From NCBI RefSeq assembly GCF_003047105.1, contig NZ_CP028475.1:744001-808000 (forward strand): a stretch of 64,000 nt of DNA, given 5' to 3'. The position numbers and the translations under genes were made by a program. Under the pieces are notes generated by a model, which ran no database searches, was not told the DNA's origin, and saw only the letters and a program-made list of their open reading frames with translations. Numbering within the stretch: position 1 is the stretch's first letter; each line of letters starts with the position of its first letter. The stretch is from Celeribacter baekdonensis (GTDB taxonomy: Bacteria > Pseudomonadota > Alphaproteobacteria > Rhodobacterales > Rhodobacteraceae). This document shows positions 7,173 through 18,189 of this stretch, in pieces.

Positions 7173-9665
7173 TCACTGATCTTGCGCATCTGCGGGGATC
7201 AAATGGGTCACGCCCACACCCGCCGCGCGCGCCAGATCGGGGTCCAAACTCATCGGCACATATTCGCCGCGCCGCCACAGTTCACCCAGATCATCGTAAT
7301 GACGTGACAGCGGATGCCCCGATTGCCCGGTGGCGGTGATAAACACCGAACTGTCAGGATCGGCAAAGTCATAGACACCGCGATAGGCCGCGCCATGCAC
7401 GTTGGCAAAAGGATCATCGCCCTCGCCAGAGGTCACGCCACGCATCAAAGTGTTGTCACCACCTGAGGTCGATTGCCGGATGTTCACCACCCATTTCAGG
7501 AACGGCACATGGCCCAAAACCGGATGGTCGTGTTTGGCGATATGCGCGTCCCCCCACCGCAGGCTCTCAAGATTGGTCGAATAATGCTCGCCGATCCACA
7601 ACAGCGCGTCGTCCAAGGCCAGGCGGGCAATGTCGGTACAGGTCTCGACTGGCGCGGATTGCAACACGTCACACCACACAGAGGCACCGTCGATATTGCG
7701 GTAGACCCGTTCGATAAACAGTGGCTCAACATGGGTGAATTCATGCGACAGCGGGCCAATCTCGTCGCGGATCAGGCGATCTTGCAGAGCGCGCATCCAG
7801 GCGTAATAGATCAAAGGTTCCGGCAGATGTTCGTTCATCTCACCATTCCATTCCGCCAAAAGATCAAGCGCACGTTGGCGTTGGCGCTCGGGCGTGCCCT
7901 CAGGGGCGGCCTCACCAGTGAACCAAAGATCGGCACCCACAAGCGGCAACAGGGCGCGTGCCGAGGGCGATACCACGTCGTTTTGCACTTCGATGAAGCT
8001 CTCGCGGGTGTGGACCTCGCGCGATTGCATCAGCCGTTGCCACCGTTGAATGCGCTGACTGTCGCCCCAGTGATAGGACAGGTGATCAGGGAAGGGTGCA
8101 TCAACGGTTTTGTTGTTGGTGTTGCCGATGATCTCATCCGGCCCTGCGTCGAATTCGGGCAGATCGTCATAGCTGCGCCAGCCCTGCCAGCGGTTGGTTG
8201 CGATCCAGCCGGGGGAAGGAATGCGGCCTTTGGATTGATGGGCGGCGTCACGCAGAGGCGCGCGACCGATGACTTTCATCGCCACCCGATCCGGGTCAGT
8301 GAGCGCCAGATTGAGCGCAGGGGCGGCGAAATCACGTCCGGCCGCCAAAGCGGAGGTCATCGTATGGGCGTGGTTCAACGCCACAACCCCCGACATCGAG
8401 CGGTCATCTGACACCAGCGCCGTCCAAGCCACCGACATGGCATGGCCCGGCGGCGTGATTGTGCCAACATCAAAGGCGCTTGGCGGGAGGATCGGCCCGT
8501 TTTCTGACCATTGCAGCGTCAAGGTCACCGGGGCCGCGTCTTTGATCTGGATGATCGAGGGCCGCGTGCGCATGGGTTTGAACCCGTCTGGGGTCAGAAC
8601 CTCGCCCTCCTTGTCCGGGTTGAGCTTTTCAACATAAAGATCGGCGTCATCGAGATAGGCGGCGGTGATGCCCCATCCGAAATCCTCGCCCCGCCCCGAC
8701 ACAACACCCGGTATTCCCGGCACAGTCGCGCCAATCACGCCTCCGGTGGAGAGTTCCAGCCGCGCCAAATACCACGCCCCCGGAGCCGAAAAGCCCAGAT
8801 GCGGGTCATTGGCCAATAGTGTTGCGCCCGAGGCCGAGCGTCCGGGGGCGGCGGCCCAAACATTGGACGCACCCGCAAGCCCGGCCTCGGGGAAAGGGGC
8901 GAGCGCGTACTTGGTGCCGGAGGCAGGGGTGAAGGGCGCAACATCGGGGAAAAGAGACGCGTATTTCGGCAAAAGGGCCGCGCCTTGACCCGGCGCGTCA
9001 GGCATCAAATCGGCCAGCCGTTCGGGCGAAATTAACAAAGAGGTGCGCGCACGCAAAACTTCGTTGGGGATCTGATCGGAAAGCTGCACCGCGACGAGTT
9101 TCAGAATGGCGATGGAATCAGTAGGCCGCCAATAGGCAATCTCGGTGGGGAACAAAAAGAACTCGGGCGCACCGCGTCCCAAAGCCCCTTTGTTGACCTC
9201 TTCGATCCACGCATTCACACCGCGCGCATAGGCCTCAAGCGCTGCCGTGGTTTCGGGTGTTTGCACCGCAACCGAAGCCTCCGCCGCGGCATAAAGCCCA
9301 AGGCGGCGCATCAATGCATCGGTGGCAAAGGTGCGTTGGCCATAAACCTCAGAAAGTTTGCCCTGCGCCGTGCGCCTGAGCAGCATCATCTGAAACAACC
9401 GATCCTGAGCATGAGCAAAGCCCAAGCCATAATAGACATCCGCATCCGTGGCGCCAAAAATATGCGGCACATTGGCATTGTCGCGGGCGATCTCGACCGG
9501 GGCGGAAATCCCCGCCACGGTGTGAGCGGCGTCATAATCGGGCAGGGAGCGCGAGGCCAACCAATAGGTCAACCAGATGCCCAGGACCGTGATGAGCACA
9601 AGGGTGGACACGAGTTTGAGCAACAACGAAAAAATGCGGGGCATGGAGGGCATGGCGAGGGGCAT
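7173..9665 (-). CDS. Penicillin acylase family Ntn hydrolase, membrane-anchored
   Basis: An 830-residue N-terminal-nucleophile hydrolase precursor. An N-terminal hydrophobic span (about residues 11-37) acts as signal or anchor. The pro-region contains the family segment RDNANVPHIFGATDADVYYG, and the maturation site is AGASNVW with Ser267 as the expected nucleophile of the beta chain, followed by NDPHLGFSAPGAWY. A typical alpha-chain, spacer and beta-chain layout gives the normal length of about 800 residues. Relatives cleave penicillins, acyl-homoserine lactones or other amides; the substrate is not decidable here. Alternative ATGs lie 4 and 7 codons downstream. It diverges from the dehydrogenase gene at 9790. 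Confidence 0.92.
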   Translation of the reverse strand: MPLAMPSMPRIFSLLLKLVSTLVLITVLGIWLTYWLASRSLPDYDAAHTVAGISAPVEIARDNANVPHIFGATDADVYYGLGFAHAQDRLFQMMLLRRTAQGKLSEVYGQRTFATDALMRRLGLYAAAEASVAVQTPETTAALEAYARGVNAWIEEVNKGALGRGAPEFFLFPTEIAYWRPTDSIAILKLVAVQLSDQIPNEVLRARTSLLISPERLADLMPDAPGQGAALLPKYASLFPDVAPFTPASGTKYALAPFPEAGLAGASNVWAAAPGRSASGATLLANDPHLGFSAPGAWYLARLELSTGGVIGATVPGIPGVVSGRGEDFGWGITAAYLDDADLYVEKLNPDKEGEVLTPDGFKPMRTRPSIIQIKDAAPVTLTLQWSENGPILPPSAFDVGTITPPGHAMSVAWTALVSDDRSMSGVVALNHAHTMTSALAAGRDFAAPALNLALTDPDRVAMKVIGRAPLRDAAHQSKGRIPSPGWIATNRWQGWRSYDDLPEFDAGPDEIIGNTNNKTVDAPFPDHLSYHWGDSQRIQRWQRLMQSREVHTRESFIEVQNDVVSPSARALLPLVGADLWFTGEAAPEGTPERQRQRALDLLAEWNGEMNEHLPEPLIYYAWMRALQDRLIRDEIGPLSHEFTHVEPLFIERVYRNIDGASVWCDVLQSAPVETCTDIARLALDDALLWIGEHYSTNLESLRWGDAHIAKHDHPVLGHVPFLKWVVNIRQSTSGGDNTLMRGVTSGEGDDPFANVHGAAYRGVYDFADPDSSVFITATGQSGHPLSRHYDDLGELWRRGEYVPMSLDPDLARAAGVGVTHLIPADAQDQ

Positions 9666-9789
9666 GGGGATCAGTCGTGTTGGGTCGGACCCGAAGGCCC
9701 GCTGTGCGGATATGGGTGTTGACGCGCCGCCCTGATGGGCTACGCTTCTGGCCTCGCGTTAAAGCACATAGATTGCAAAGGGGAAAGCC

Positions 9790-10662
9790 ATGGCGAAAGT
9801 CGCATTTTTGGGTTTGGGCGTCATGGGATACCCGATGGCCGGGCATTTGACCGCCAAGGGGCACGATGTCACCGTCTACAATCGCACCACAGCCAAGGCA
9901 CAGGCCTGGGCCGAGGCGCATCAGGGCGGGTGTGCCGCCACGCCGCGTGAGGCGTCTGAGGGGTGTGATTTCGTCATGGCCTGTGTCGGCAATGATGATG
10001 ATCTGCGCTCGGTCTGTCTTGGCGCGGATGGGGCCTTTGCGGGCATGAAAAAAGGTGCGATTTTTGTCGATCACACCACGGTCTCTGCCAAGGTCACCCG
10101 CGAATTGGCCGAGGCCGCCGCCGGGTTTGGCATCGGCTATGTCGATGCCCCGGTGTCGGGCGGCCAAGCGGGCGCGGAAAACGGGGTGCTCTCGGTGATG
10201 TGCGGCGGGGCTGAGGCGGATTTTGCGGCCGCAGAGCCGGTGATGGCCGCTTACGGAAAAACCGTAAAACGTCTGGGCGCGGTCGGCATGGGCCAGACCG
10301 CTAAAATGTGCAACCAAATCTGCATCGCCGGTCTGGTTCAGGGCCTCTCTGAGGCGCTGCATCTGGCGGAAAAATCCGGGCTGGATGGGGAAGCTTTGGT
10401 AGAGGTGATTTCCGGCGGGGCCGCCGGGTCATGGCAAATGGTCAACCGCCACAAAACCATGTTGGCGGATGAGTACAACCACGGTTTCGCCGTCGATTGG
10501 ATGCGCAAAGACCTGGCGATCTGCCTTGCCACGGCCGACGAGGTCGGCGCATCGCTGCCGGTCACCGCACTGGTCGATCAGTTCTACAAAGACGTCCAGA
10601 AAATGGGCGGCGGACGCTGGGACACGTCGAGCCTGATGAAGCGGCTGAAGGCGTTTGAGTGA
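9790..10662 (+). CDS. NAD(P)-dependent beta-hydroxyacid dehydrogenase (3-hydroxyisobutyrate dehydrogenase/GlxR family)
   Basis: A 290-residue soluble oxidoreductase. The N-terminal dinucleotide fold starts with GLGVMGYPMAGHL, and the NRTTAKA segment after beta-2 favours NADP(H) over NAD. The substrate-binding motif DAPVSGGQAGAENG (near residue 119) and the catalytic lysine motif GMGQTAKMCNQ (near 170) are intact. Members include 3-hydroxyisobutyrate dehydrogenase, tartronate-semialdehyde reductase and glyoxylate/succinic-semialdehyde reductase; the NADP-type loop makes the reductase group somewhat more likely. AAAGGGGAAAG precedes the ATG. It is followed after a short gap by a small VOC gene. 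Confidence 0.9.
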   Translation: MAKVAFLGLGVMGYPMAGHLTAKGHDVTVYNRTTAKAQAWAEAHQGGCAATPREASEGCDFVMACVGNDDDLRSVCLGADGAFAGMKKGAIFVDHTTVSAKVTRELAEAAAGFGIGYVDAPVSGGQAGAENGVLSVMCGGAEADFAAAEPVMAAYGKTVKRLGAVGMGQTAKMCNQICIAGLVQGLSEALHLAEKSGLDGEALVEVISGGAAGSWQMVNRHKTMLADEYNHGFAVDWMRKDLAICLATADEVGASLPVTALVDQFYKDVQKMGGGRWDTSSLMKRLKAFE

Positions 10663-10691
10663 GGCCTTTTTCGATGACATAGGTGTGTGAC

Positions 10692-11066
10692 ATGACGGCA
10701 ATACTCGGGCGCATCCTCATTTACACGAAGAAGGTCGAAGAGATGGTGGATTTCTACACCGGCCTCTTTGGCTTTGAGGCTCATTGTGAAGAGGGTGACA
10801 GGTTGGTTGAGCTGCGTCACCCCGACACAGAGTTCGCGCTGTTGTTGCATCCGGCGTCAAAGGGGCAAAAAGAAGGTCAGGCGCTCATCAAACTCGTGTT
10901 TGATGTTCGCGATGTTGCGGGGTTCTGTCGCGAGGCTGAGGCCAAAGGGATCGCCTTTGGCCCGCTCCATCACGCCGACGGCTATGTGTTCGCCAATGCC
11001 AAAGACCCGTCCAAAAACTCTGTCTCTGTCTCAAGCCGCGTCTATCGCGACGATGGCGGGGTTTGA
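10692..11066 (+). CDS. VOC-superfamily (glyoxalase/bleomycin resistance fold) protein
   Basis: A 124-residue single-module vicinal-oxygen-chelate protein. The start RILIYTKKVEEMVDFYTGLFG is the usual first beta-alpha-beta, and LVELRHPDTEFALLLH and LIKLVFDVRDVAGFC form later strands. The final AKDPSKNSVSVSS replaces the usual metal-ligand region, so metal dependence is doubtful. The ATG at 10692 is chosen because it begins at the conserved strand; a GTG three codons earlier is possible. It lies 29 bases after the dehydrogenase and may share its transcript. The function is unknown. Confidence 0.8.
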   Translation: MTAILGRILIYTKKVEEMVDFYTGLFGFEAHCEEGDRLVELRHPDTEFALLLHPASKGQKEGQALIKLVFDVRDVAGFCREAEAKGIAFGPLHHADGYVFANAKDPSKNSVSVSSRVYRDDGGV

Positions 11067-11137
11067 GACCGCAACACCCCCTTTCCCCCATGCCCATCCC
11101 CCTGCTATAAGGTCCCCGATCAAAGGACCCAAAACAC

Positions 11138-11842
11138 ATGACCGAAAAGAAAAGCTCAGGACGCGGTGCGCGCGAACTGCGGGTGAAAGTGAAATCAGCG
11201 CGGGGGCGCAAGCTCTCGTCGACGCTTTGGCTTGAGCGCCAACTCAACGACCCCTATGTCAAGCGGGCCCAGGATGAGGGCTACCGCGGGCGGGCGGCAT
11301 TTAAAATCTTGGAACTGGACGACAAATTCCGCTTTCTCGTGCCCGGCGCGCGGGTGGTTGATTTGGGCTGTGCTCCGGGCGGTTGGTGTCAGGTGGCGGT
11401 CAAACGGGTCAACGCTTTGGGCGAGAAATCCGGCAAGAAAATCGGGACTATTCTGGGCGTCGATTTGCAACAGGTCGATCCGATCGCGGGCACCGAAATC
11501 CACCAACTTGATTTCATGGAAGACGATGCCGATCAAAAGGTCAAAGAGTGGCTTGGCGGCAATGCCGATGTGGTGATGTCGGACATGGCGGCGGCCTCGT
11601 CGGGGCACAAACAGACCGACCACCTGCGCATCATGGCGCTGTGTGAGGCGGCGGCGTATTTTGCCTTTGACGTCTTGGAACCGGGCGGCACCTTTGTCGC
11701 GAAAGTGTTGGCCGGCGGTGCGGAGGGCGATTTGCAAAAGCTGCTCAAACAAAAGTTTGAAAAGGTCATGCATGTCAAACCGCCCGCGTCACGGTCGGAC
11801 AGTTCGGAAAAATTTGTTGTTGCCACTGGGTTTAGGGGCTGA
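11138..11842 (+). CDS. rlmE: 23S rRNA (uridine-2552-2'-O) methyltransferase RlmE
   Basis: A 234-residue SAM-dependent RNA methyltransferase of the FtsJ family that modifies U2552 in the ribosomal A-loop. The SAM motif [13 protein letters not shown] (near residue 75), the catalytic tetrad region with K (YRGRAAFKI), D ([10 protein letters not shown]), K ([10 protein letters not shown]) and E (SSEKFVVA) are all present. A basic N-terminal tail of about 25 residues ([14 protein letters not shown]) is typical of alphaproteobacterial members. Its TGA lies two bases before the next gene's TTG start, suggesting coupling. Confidence 0.95.
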   Translation: MTEKKSSGRGARELRVKVKSARGRKLSSTLWLERQLNDPYVKRAQDEGYRGRAAFKILELDDKFRFLVPGARVVDLGCAPGGWCQVAVKRVNALGEKSGKKIGTILGVDLQQVDPIAGTEIHQLDFMEDDADQKVKEWLGGNADVVMSDMAAASSGHKQTDHLRIMALCEAAAYFAFDVLEPGGTFVAKVLAGGAEGDLQKLLKQKFEKVMHVKPPASRSDSSEKFVVATGFRG

Positions 11843-11844
11843 TC

Positions 11845-12927
11845 TTGGAGCGCTGGCTGAGGATTCAAGCGGGGCCTGCGGACCTGGCCTTTGATCCTGA
11901 GGTCGGCAATATTCGCCGTTTTTCTCTAAACGGTCACGATATCCTGCACACCGCCCATTGGGTTGGCACGCCCTCGGCGCAGGCCGCAGACAGCGTGATT
12001 GACGCCCATTTGGCCGGGGATTTTCTGGCTGCGCCCTTTGGCACGTCTGATCTTGTGGCTGACCCGCCGCATGGCTGGAGCGCCAATTCGCGCTGGCATC
12101 TGATCAGCCGCTATCAAGGCGCGGGCTGTGCCGGGATGAAACTGATGTTGGATCACGACATCATGGGCGCGCGGGTGACGAAAGAAATCCGGCTTTGCGA
12201 AGACCACCCCGTGCTCTACCAAACCCATGTGATCGAAGGCGGACCACAAGAGGCAACCGCACCGGGTGGTCTGACCTTTGCCCATCACCCGATGATCCGT
12301 GTGTCTCCCGGCGATGCCATTGCCACTTCGCCCAAGCGCGCGGCTTTGACGCCCGTTACTCCTTTGGAACCGGCGCATATTTTGGCCTATCCGGGGCGCA
12401 GCTCCGATCTGACGCGTTTTCCCGCCGCCAATGGTGGCACGGTGGACCTGACCCAATATCCGCGTGGCAGCGGGCATGAGGATTTCGTCACTTTGGTGGA
12501 GGCGGAGGCCGGTGTCGGTTGGACCGCCGTGACCCGTGCGGCGCAAAATGATATTGTCGTGGTGCTCAAAGACAGCGCGGTGATGCCGGTGACAATGCTG
12601 TGGATCTCCAATGGCGGGCGCGAGTATGCGCCGTGGGACGGGCGACATGACGGGGTTTTGGGCATCGAAGATGGCTGTACCGCCGGGGCGGAGGGTCATA
12701 AAGCGGCGCTTGGCGACAATGCGATTGCCCGCGAAGGCGTGCCGACCGCGCTCACCATCACGCCCAACACGCGCCACACGCTGCGCCATGCCATCGCCGT
12801 TCTGCCGCGCCCGGCGGGGTTTGATGGCGTAAAATCGCTGATGATCTGCGAAAATCGGCTTGTTTTGACCGCAATCAACGGGTCTGAGGCCGAAATCCCG
12901 TTTGAAAGCGGCTATTTCTCTATTTGA
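11845..12927 (+). CDS. Aldose 1-epimerase-fold (galactose mutarotase-like) protein
   Basis: A 360-residue soluble protein with the beta-sandwich pattern of mutarotase-like proteins: GNIRRFSLNGHDILH near the start, APFGTSDLV, TFAHHPMIRV with the likely active-site histidines, and MLWISNGGREYAPW near residue 255. The start is the TTG at 11845, which follows the rlmE stop directly. The sugar is unknown and it may be a catalytically divergent member. No carbohydrate transport or kinase genes lie nearby, so the pathway cannot be assigned. Confidence 0.7.
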   Translation: MERWLRIQAGPADLAFDPEVGNIRRFSLNGHDILHTAHWVGTPSAQAADSVIDAHLAGDFLAAPFGTSDLVADPPHGWSANSRWHLISRYQGAGCAGMKLMLDHDIMGARVTKEIRLCEDHPVLYQTHVIEGGPQEATAPGGLTFAHHPMIRVSPGDAIATSPKRAALTPVTPLEPAHILAYPGRSSDLTRFPAANGGTVDLTQYPRGSGHEDFVTLVEAEAGVGWTAVTRAAQNDIVVVLKDSAVMPVTMLWISNGGREYAPWDGRHDGVLGIEDGCTAGAEGHKAALGDNAIAREGVPTALTITPNTRHTLRHAIAVLPRPAGFDGVKSLMICENRLVLTAINGSEAEIPFESGYFSI

Positions 12928-13011
12928 AATATACCTTTCTGATGTAGATCAACGTGGCGCAAAAGCACCGCTTTATAAGCTGCCACAGATCTCACAGGGA
13001 GCCCCCCCGCC

Positions 13012-13497
13012 ATGCGGCTGACAATCCGAACCAATCTTGCCATGCGCGTGTTGATGGCCTGTGCCGTGAACTCCGGCCATATGGTGCGCCGCGCCGAGAT
13101 TGCCAAGGCGGCGAATGCCTCAGAGAACCATTTGGCGCAGGTGGTGCATCTTTTGGCCAATGAGGGCTATATCGACACCACGCGCGGGCGGGCCGGCGGC
13201 ATTGCTTTGGCACGCAGCCCCGACAGCATCACGATTGGCGACGTGTTTCGCCATTTCGAAGCGGGTGTGCCCTTTGCCGAATGTTTTGCCGGGGCCGACA
13301 ACACCTGTCCGCTCAGTTCCGTGTGTCGGTTGCGCGTGGCGTTGATGGCGGCACTTGAGGCGTTTTACGGCGTGTTGGACAGTATGACCCTGCAAGATAT
13401 GGTCGAAGACAACGCCGGGCTTGAGGCGCTGTTGAACCTGCCACACCCGGATATGATGCTGCCGCAGGGGGGCTGCACGATTGCGCCGCAGCTCTAA
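13012..13497 (+). CDS. Rrf2-family regulator, NsrR-like
   Basis: A 161-residue transcriptional regulator. The N-terminal winged helix (MRLTIRTNLAMRVLM, with ENHLAQVVHLL as recognition helix and RGRAGGIALAR as wing) is standard Rrf2. Three cysteines at 91, 99 and 105 sit in the position of the NsrR Fe-S ligands, so a nitric-oxide- or redox-sensing cluster is likely. Target genes of NO detoxification (hmp, norB) are not adjacent; the MFS gene downstream is on the opposite strand. A site AGGGAGCC precedes the ATG. Assignment to NsrR rather than another cluster-bearing Rrf2 protein is moderately sure. Confidence 0.85.
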   Translation: MRLTIRTNLAMRVLMACAVNSGHMVRRAEIAKAANASENHLAQVVHLLANEGYIDTTRGRAGGIALARSPDSITIGDVFRHFEAGVPFAECFAGADNTCPLSSVCRLRVALMAALEAFYGVLDSMTLQDMVEDNAGLEALLNLPHPDMMLPQGGCTIAPQL

Positions 13498-13536
13498 AGC
13501 TCGGATTTATTTTGCCCGGTATGCTTTGGCCCAGAC

Positions 13537-14808
13537 TTATTCCGCTCGGCGTTTGGCCCGCAAATGCGGCTGATCCGGCTCGCGCAGCACCACGGTCAGT
13601 CCCGCCGCCAGCACCAAACAAAGCGGCACCACCGACAAAGCCAGAGCGTGATCATTGTCGGTGAAGTCCAAAAGCACCCCCACAAGCGGTTGAAACACCA
13701 AAGCCGCCCCAATCCCGATCATATTGACAAAGGCGGTGACGGTGCCGACGGTTGATTGATCCTGGCCCTCTTTGGCCATGGCAAAGGTCAGCATCTGCCC
13801 GCCACAAGACAGCCCGCCGAGGAACAACAGGACAGACACGATCCAGAGCTGCGTCAGCGGGAGGAAAATCACCACGCTCCACGCCAGCATCGCCAAGATC
13901 GCACAGCCAAACACGATCCATTTGCGATGGCCCAACGCGTCAGACACCGCGCCCCACAGCACCGATCCCAATGCCATCCCCCAAAACACCATCGACACGG
14001 CGGTTTCGGCGGCAACGGAGGAGAGGCCGTGATCTGCGGTCAATTCCTCGTTGCCCCAAAGCCCGCCGTAGACGTTGATGGGCATGTAAACCAGAGCGCC
14101 AACACAGGCGACCAACCAGACCTGGGGGCTTTTGATCACCTGTTTGAGCGGGCCGATGGGAGAGGGGTGGGTGGCACTGTCCCCCGCAGAGGGCGCATCA
14201 CGAAAGGCAAAAAGCGCGAGGACAAAAAGCGCCAATCCAAAGACGCCAATGCCAATGAAACTTGGCCGCCAGCCCGCGCTTTGCACCAAAGAGGTGAGCC
14301 AAATCACCCCCACCGCCGTGCCCAACATGCCCACCGCATTGACCAGACCTGACAAGAGGGCAAAGCGTTTGGGGGCAAACCAATGGTTGACCACGTAAAG
14401 CGCGCCGACAAAGGCGAACGAAGCGCCAAACCCGGTCAAAATCCGCCCCAAAGCCGCGACAAAGGCCGATGGCGCGACCCCGATCAACATCATCCCACCG
14501 GCACAAAGCGCAATTGCGGGCACCACAAAGCGGCGCGCGCCATAGCGGTCAAGCAAAAGCCCGACACCGATTTGCATCGGTGCGTAAATCCAAAAGAACA
14601 AAGAGGAAAACACCCCAAGCCCGGCGCGTGACAGACCCAAATCGGCACTGATCGTCTCTGTCGCGGTCGAGGGGGAAACGCGGGTGACGAATTCAAACAG
14701 AAAAAACACCGCCGCAATGCTCAGCGCAATGATGGCGTGACGAGAGTGTTTTCCGTCCGCAGCGACAAGATTGGGCTTTGAGGTCTTGGACAGTTTGGCG
14801 TTTTCCAT
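13537..14808 (-). CDS. Major facilitator superfamily transporter
   Basis: A 423-residue 12-helix carrier. The first hydrophobic span follows a charged N-terminus of about 24 residues, and the loop 2-3 MFS motif appears as LLLDRYGARRFVVPA near residue 86. A glycine-rich TGFGASFAFVGALYVVNHWF segment follows in helices 4-5. A short hydrophilic central loop (RDAPSAGDSATH) divides the halves, and the second copy of the motif appears as GAVSDALGHRKWI. The substrate is not identifiable. It converges with the Rrf2 gene, leaving only 39 bases between the stops. The gene diverges from no close partner: the next gene upstream is the gluconokinase on the same strand. Confidence 0.88.
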   Translation of the reverse strand: MENAKLSKTSKPNLVAADGKHSRHAIIALSIAAVFFLFEFVTRVSPSTATETISADLGLSRAGLGVFSSLFFWIYAPMQIGVGLLLDRYGARRFVVPAIALCAGGMMLIGVAPSAFVAALGRILTGFGASFAFVGALYVVNHWFAPKRFALLSGLVNAVGMLGTAVGVIWLTSLVQSAGWRPSFIGIGVFGLALFVLALFAFRDAPSAGDSATHPSPIGPLKQVIKSPQVWLVACVGALVYMPINVYGGLWGNEELTADHGLSSVAAETAVSMVFWGMALGSVLWGAVSDALGHRKWIVFGCAILAMLAWSVVIFLPLTQLWIVSVLLFLGGLSCGGQMLTFAMAKEGQDQSTVGTVTAFVNMIGIGAALVFQPLVGVLLDFTDNDHALALSVVPLCLVLAAGLTVVLREPDQPHLRAKRRAE

Positions 14809-14928
14809 GGGGTTTGGCCTTTCATTCTTCTCCCCGGTATCTGGGCTTTGCTCCGCTCATGCAAGCCGAAGAGGTTGTCCTGCCGCGCACGCGCTCACGG
14901 CGAGAGATGGGGTCGGGGCCTCAACCCG

Positions 14929-15423
14929 TTAAAGGCCCCTCATTTCAAGAGCCGTAAGAGCGGTGTTCAGCACGGTGTCAAACGGCGCTTTGGCGTCGAT
15001 CTCAATCACGTCTGGCTCACCTGATGGCGGTTCTAACGTGGCGAACTGGCTGTCGATCAAGGTGGCGGGCATGAAATGATCCGCGCGGGCGCTGACGCGG
15101 GTTTGGGCCATGCCTCGGGGCAGGGCAAGGTAGATAAAAACCACGCCCTCCCGCTCACGCAACCGATCCCGATAGGCGCGTTTGAGCGCGGAGCAGGAGA
15201 CGACGACGCCCGCGTCCTGAGCCATTTCTGCCGCGATCCGGTCCAACCACGGGGCGCGCGTCGTGTCATCCAATGGCCGCCCCGCCGCCATCAGGGCACG
15301 GTTTTCGGGCGGGTGAAGATCATCGCCCTCGACAAAGCGTCGCCCAAGCCGCGCCGCAATGGCCCGCCCGAGCGTGGATTTGCCACACCCGCTCACTCCC
15401 ATAATGACAAGGCTCTGTGCCAT
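14929..15423 (-). CDS. gntK: Gluconokinase
   Basis: A 164-residue P-loop kinase that phosphorylates D-gluconate to 6-phosphogluconate for the Entner-Doudoroff or pentose phosphate pathway. The Walker A GVSGCGKSTLGRAIA is at residues 8-22; DDLHPPENRALMAAGRPLDD and SCSALKRAYRDRLRE are gluconokinase signatures. The ATG at 15423 is chosen over an upstream in-frame start because AGGCGGA lies just before it and the family starts at this point. No gluconate permease is adjacent. Two perfect 19-bp direct repeats lie 43 bases upstream. Confidence 0.93.
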   Translation of the reverse strand: MAQSLVIMGVSGCGKSTLGRAIAARLGRRFVEGDDLHPPENRALMAAGRPLDDTTRAPWLDRIAAEMAQDAGVVVSCSALKRAYRDRLREREGVVFIYLALPRGMAQTRVSARADHFMPATLIDSQFATLEPPSGEPDVIEIDAKAPFDTVLNTALTALEMRGL

Positions 15424-15733
15424 GCTGTTCCGCCTGTTCGTTGTTTGTCTCTGTATGGTGTCTCTGTGATCCATCAAAGGCATAGTGATCCATCAAAGGC
15501 ATAGGCTCCGACAAAGCCGCCCGTGTTTGCAAGACACCATACCCTCTTATATCGGCAAGGCTCGTCCGATCTGAGCGGATTGACCTCACGCGTTTGTGTA
15601 CTGATCCGTCCTCATATGCTGACGTGGGTCAATGCCATTGTCGTGGTTTTCTGTCAGGCTGCGCCTATTGAACAGGACTCGCTGTCTGGCGTGCTGCGTG
15701 CGCGAGGTGGGATTTTAAAAGGGTCAATATACG
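15424..15733. other. Intergenic region between gntK and the N-ATPase operon
   Basis: About 310 bases with no gene I can support. It must contain the divergent promoters for gntK (minus) and atpD (plus). It holds the 19-bp tandem repeat described separately. AAAAGGG near 15717-15723 is a plausible ribosome site for an atpD start at 15734. Confidence 0.5.
15466..15503. repeat. Perfect 19-bp tandem repeat upstream of gntK
   Basis: Two exact copies of GTGATCCATCAAAGGCATA abut each other (15466-15484 and 15485-15503), 43 bases upstream of the gluconokinase start. They could be paired operator half-sites or a recent slippage duplication; nothing in the sequence decides. Confidence 0.8.
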
Positions 15734-17578
<1,845 letters not shown>

Positions 17579-17582
<4 letters not shown>

Positions 17583-17878
17583 GCAAATCCCCTGATCCCA
17601 AATCAGACCGGTCTGCCCGCGACATTGCGCGTCATGCCCAGCGGATGAAATCGACCCGCGATCATCCCGCCCCAAGCCCGTTGCGTGGCATCAGCACCTT
17701 TGGCATGGTCGGTTGGTCGGTTGCCGTGCCCACGGTTGGCGGGGCGTTTTTGGGTCTGTGGCTGGACCGGGTTGCACCACAGACGTTTTCATGGACCATC
17801 GCGTTGATTTTGGGCGGTGTGGTTCTTGGCGCATTCATCGCCGGGGCATGGGTCAGCAAAGAAGGAGGCGAGCGATGA
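17579..17878 (+). CDS. atpQ: N-ATPase AtpQ, AtpI-like membrane protein
   Basis: A 99-residue protein with a basic hydrophilic N-terminal third and two membrane helices (about residues 45-64 and 71-92). The glycine-rich pair FLGLWLDRVAP and GGVVLGAFIAGAW resembles AtpI/Atp1-type assembly factors. In N-ATPase operons the gene at this position is called atpQ. It overlaps atpC upstream and atpR downstream by 4 bp each. Assembly of the rotor ring is the inferred role. Confidence 0.8.
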
Positions 17879-18189
17879 TGTCAATAGACGCGGTGAGCGT
17901 GGATTGGATGGCTTTGCTCATCGGGCTGGTCAGTGGCGCGGTGATGAGTGCGGTGTTTTTCGCAGGTCTGGCCTATGGCATGCGGCGCGCTTTAAAGGCC
18001 GCACACCCGGTGTCTGTGCTGATCCTGAGCGCGGCTTTGCGCATGGTGCTTTTGCTTGGCGCGGGCTGGATCGTGGTGGCATGGGGCGGGGTTTGGGCCT
18101 TTGCCGGCTTTGCTTTGGCCTTTGTGATCCTGCGATTTCTCGCCATTCGTTTGGACCTGTTCACCCCCGGATCAGGAGCCACATCATGA
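17875..18189 (+). CDS. atpR: N-ATPase AtpR subunit
   Basis: A 104-residue protein of three predicted membrane helices (about residues 12-32, 42-62 and 67-88), with basic residues in the loop RRALKAAHP and FLAIRLDLF at the end. Position and topology match AtpR, a subunit found only in N-ATPase operons. GGAGGCGAGCG precedes tandem ATGs; the first overlaps the atpQ stop. Its function is not established; a link to rotor assembly or ion access has been suggested for the family. Confidence 0.82.
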   Translation: MMSIDAVSVDWMALLIGLVSGAVMSAVFFAGLAYGMRRALKAAHPVSVLILSAALRMVLLLGAGWIVVAWGGVWAFAGFALAFVILRFLAIRLDLFTPGSGATS

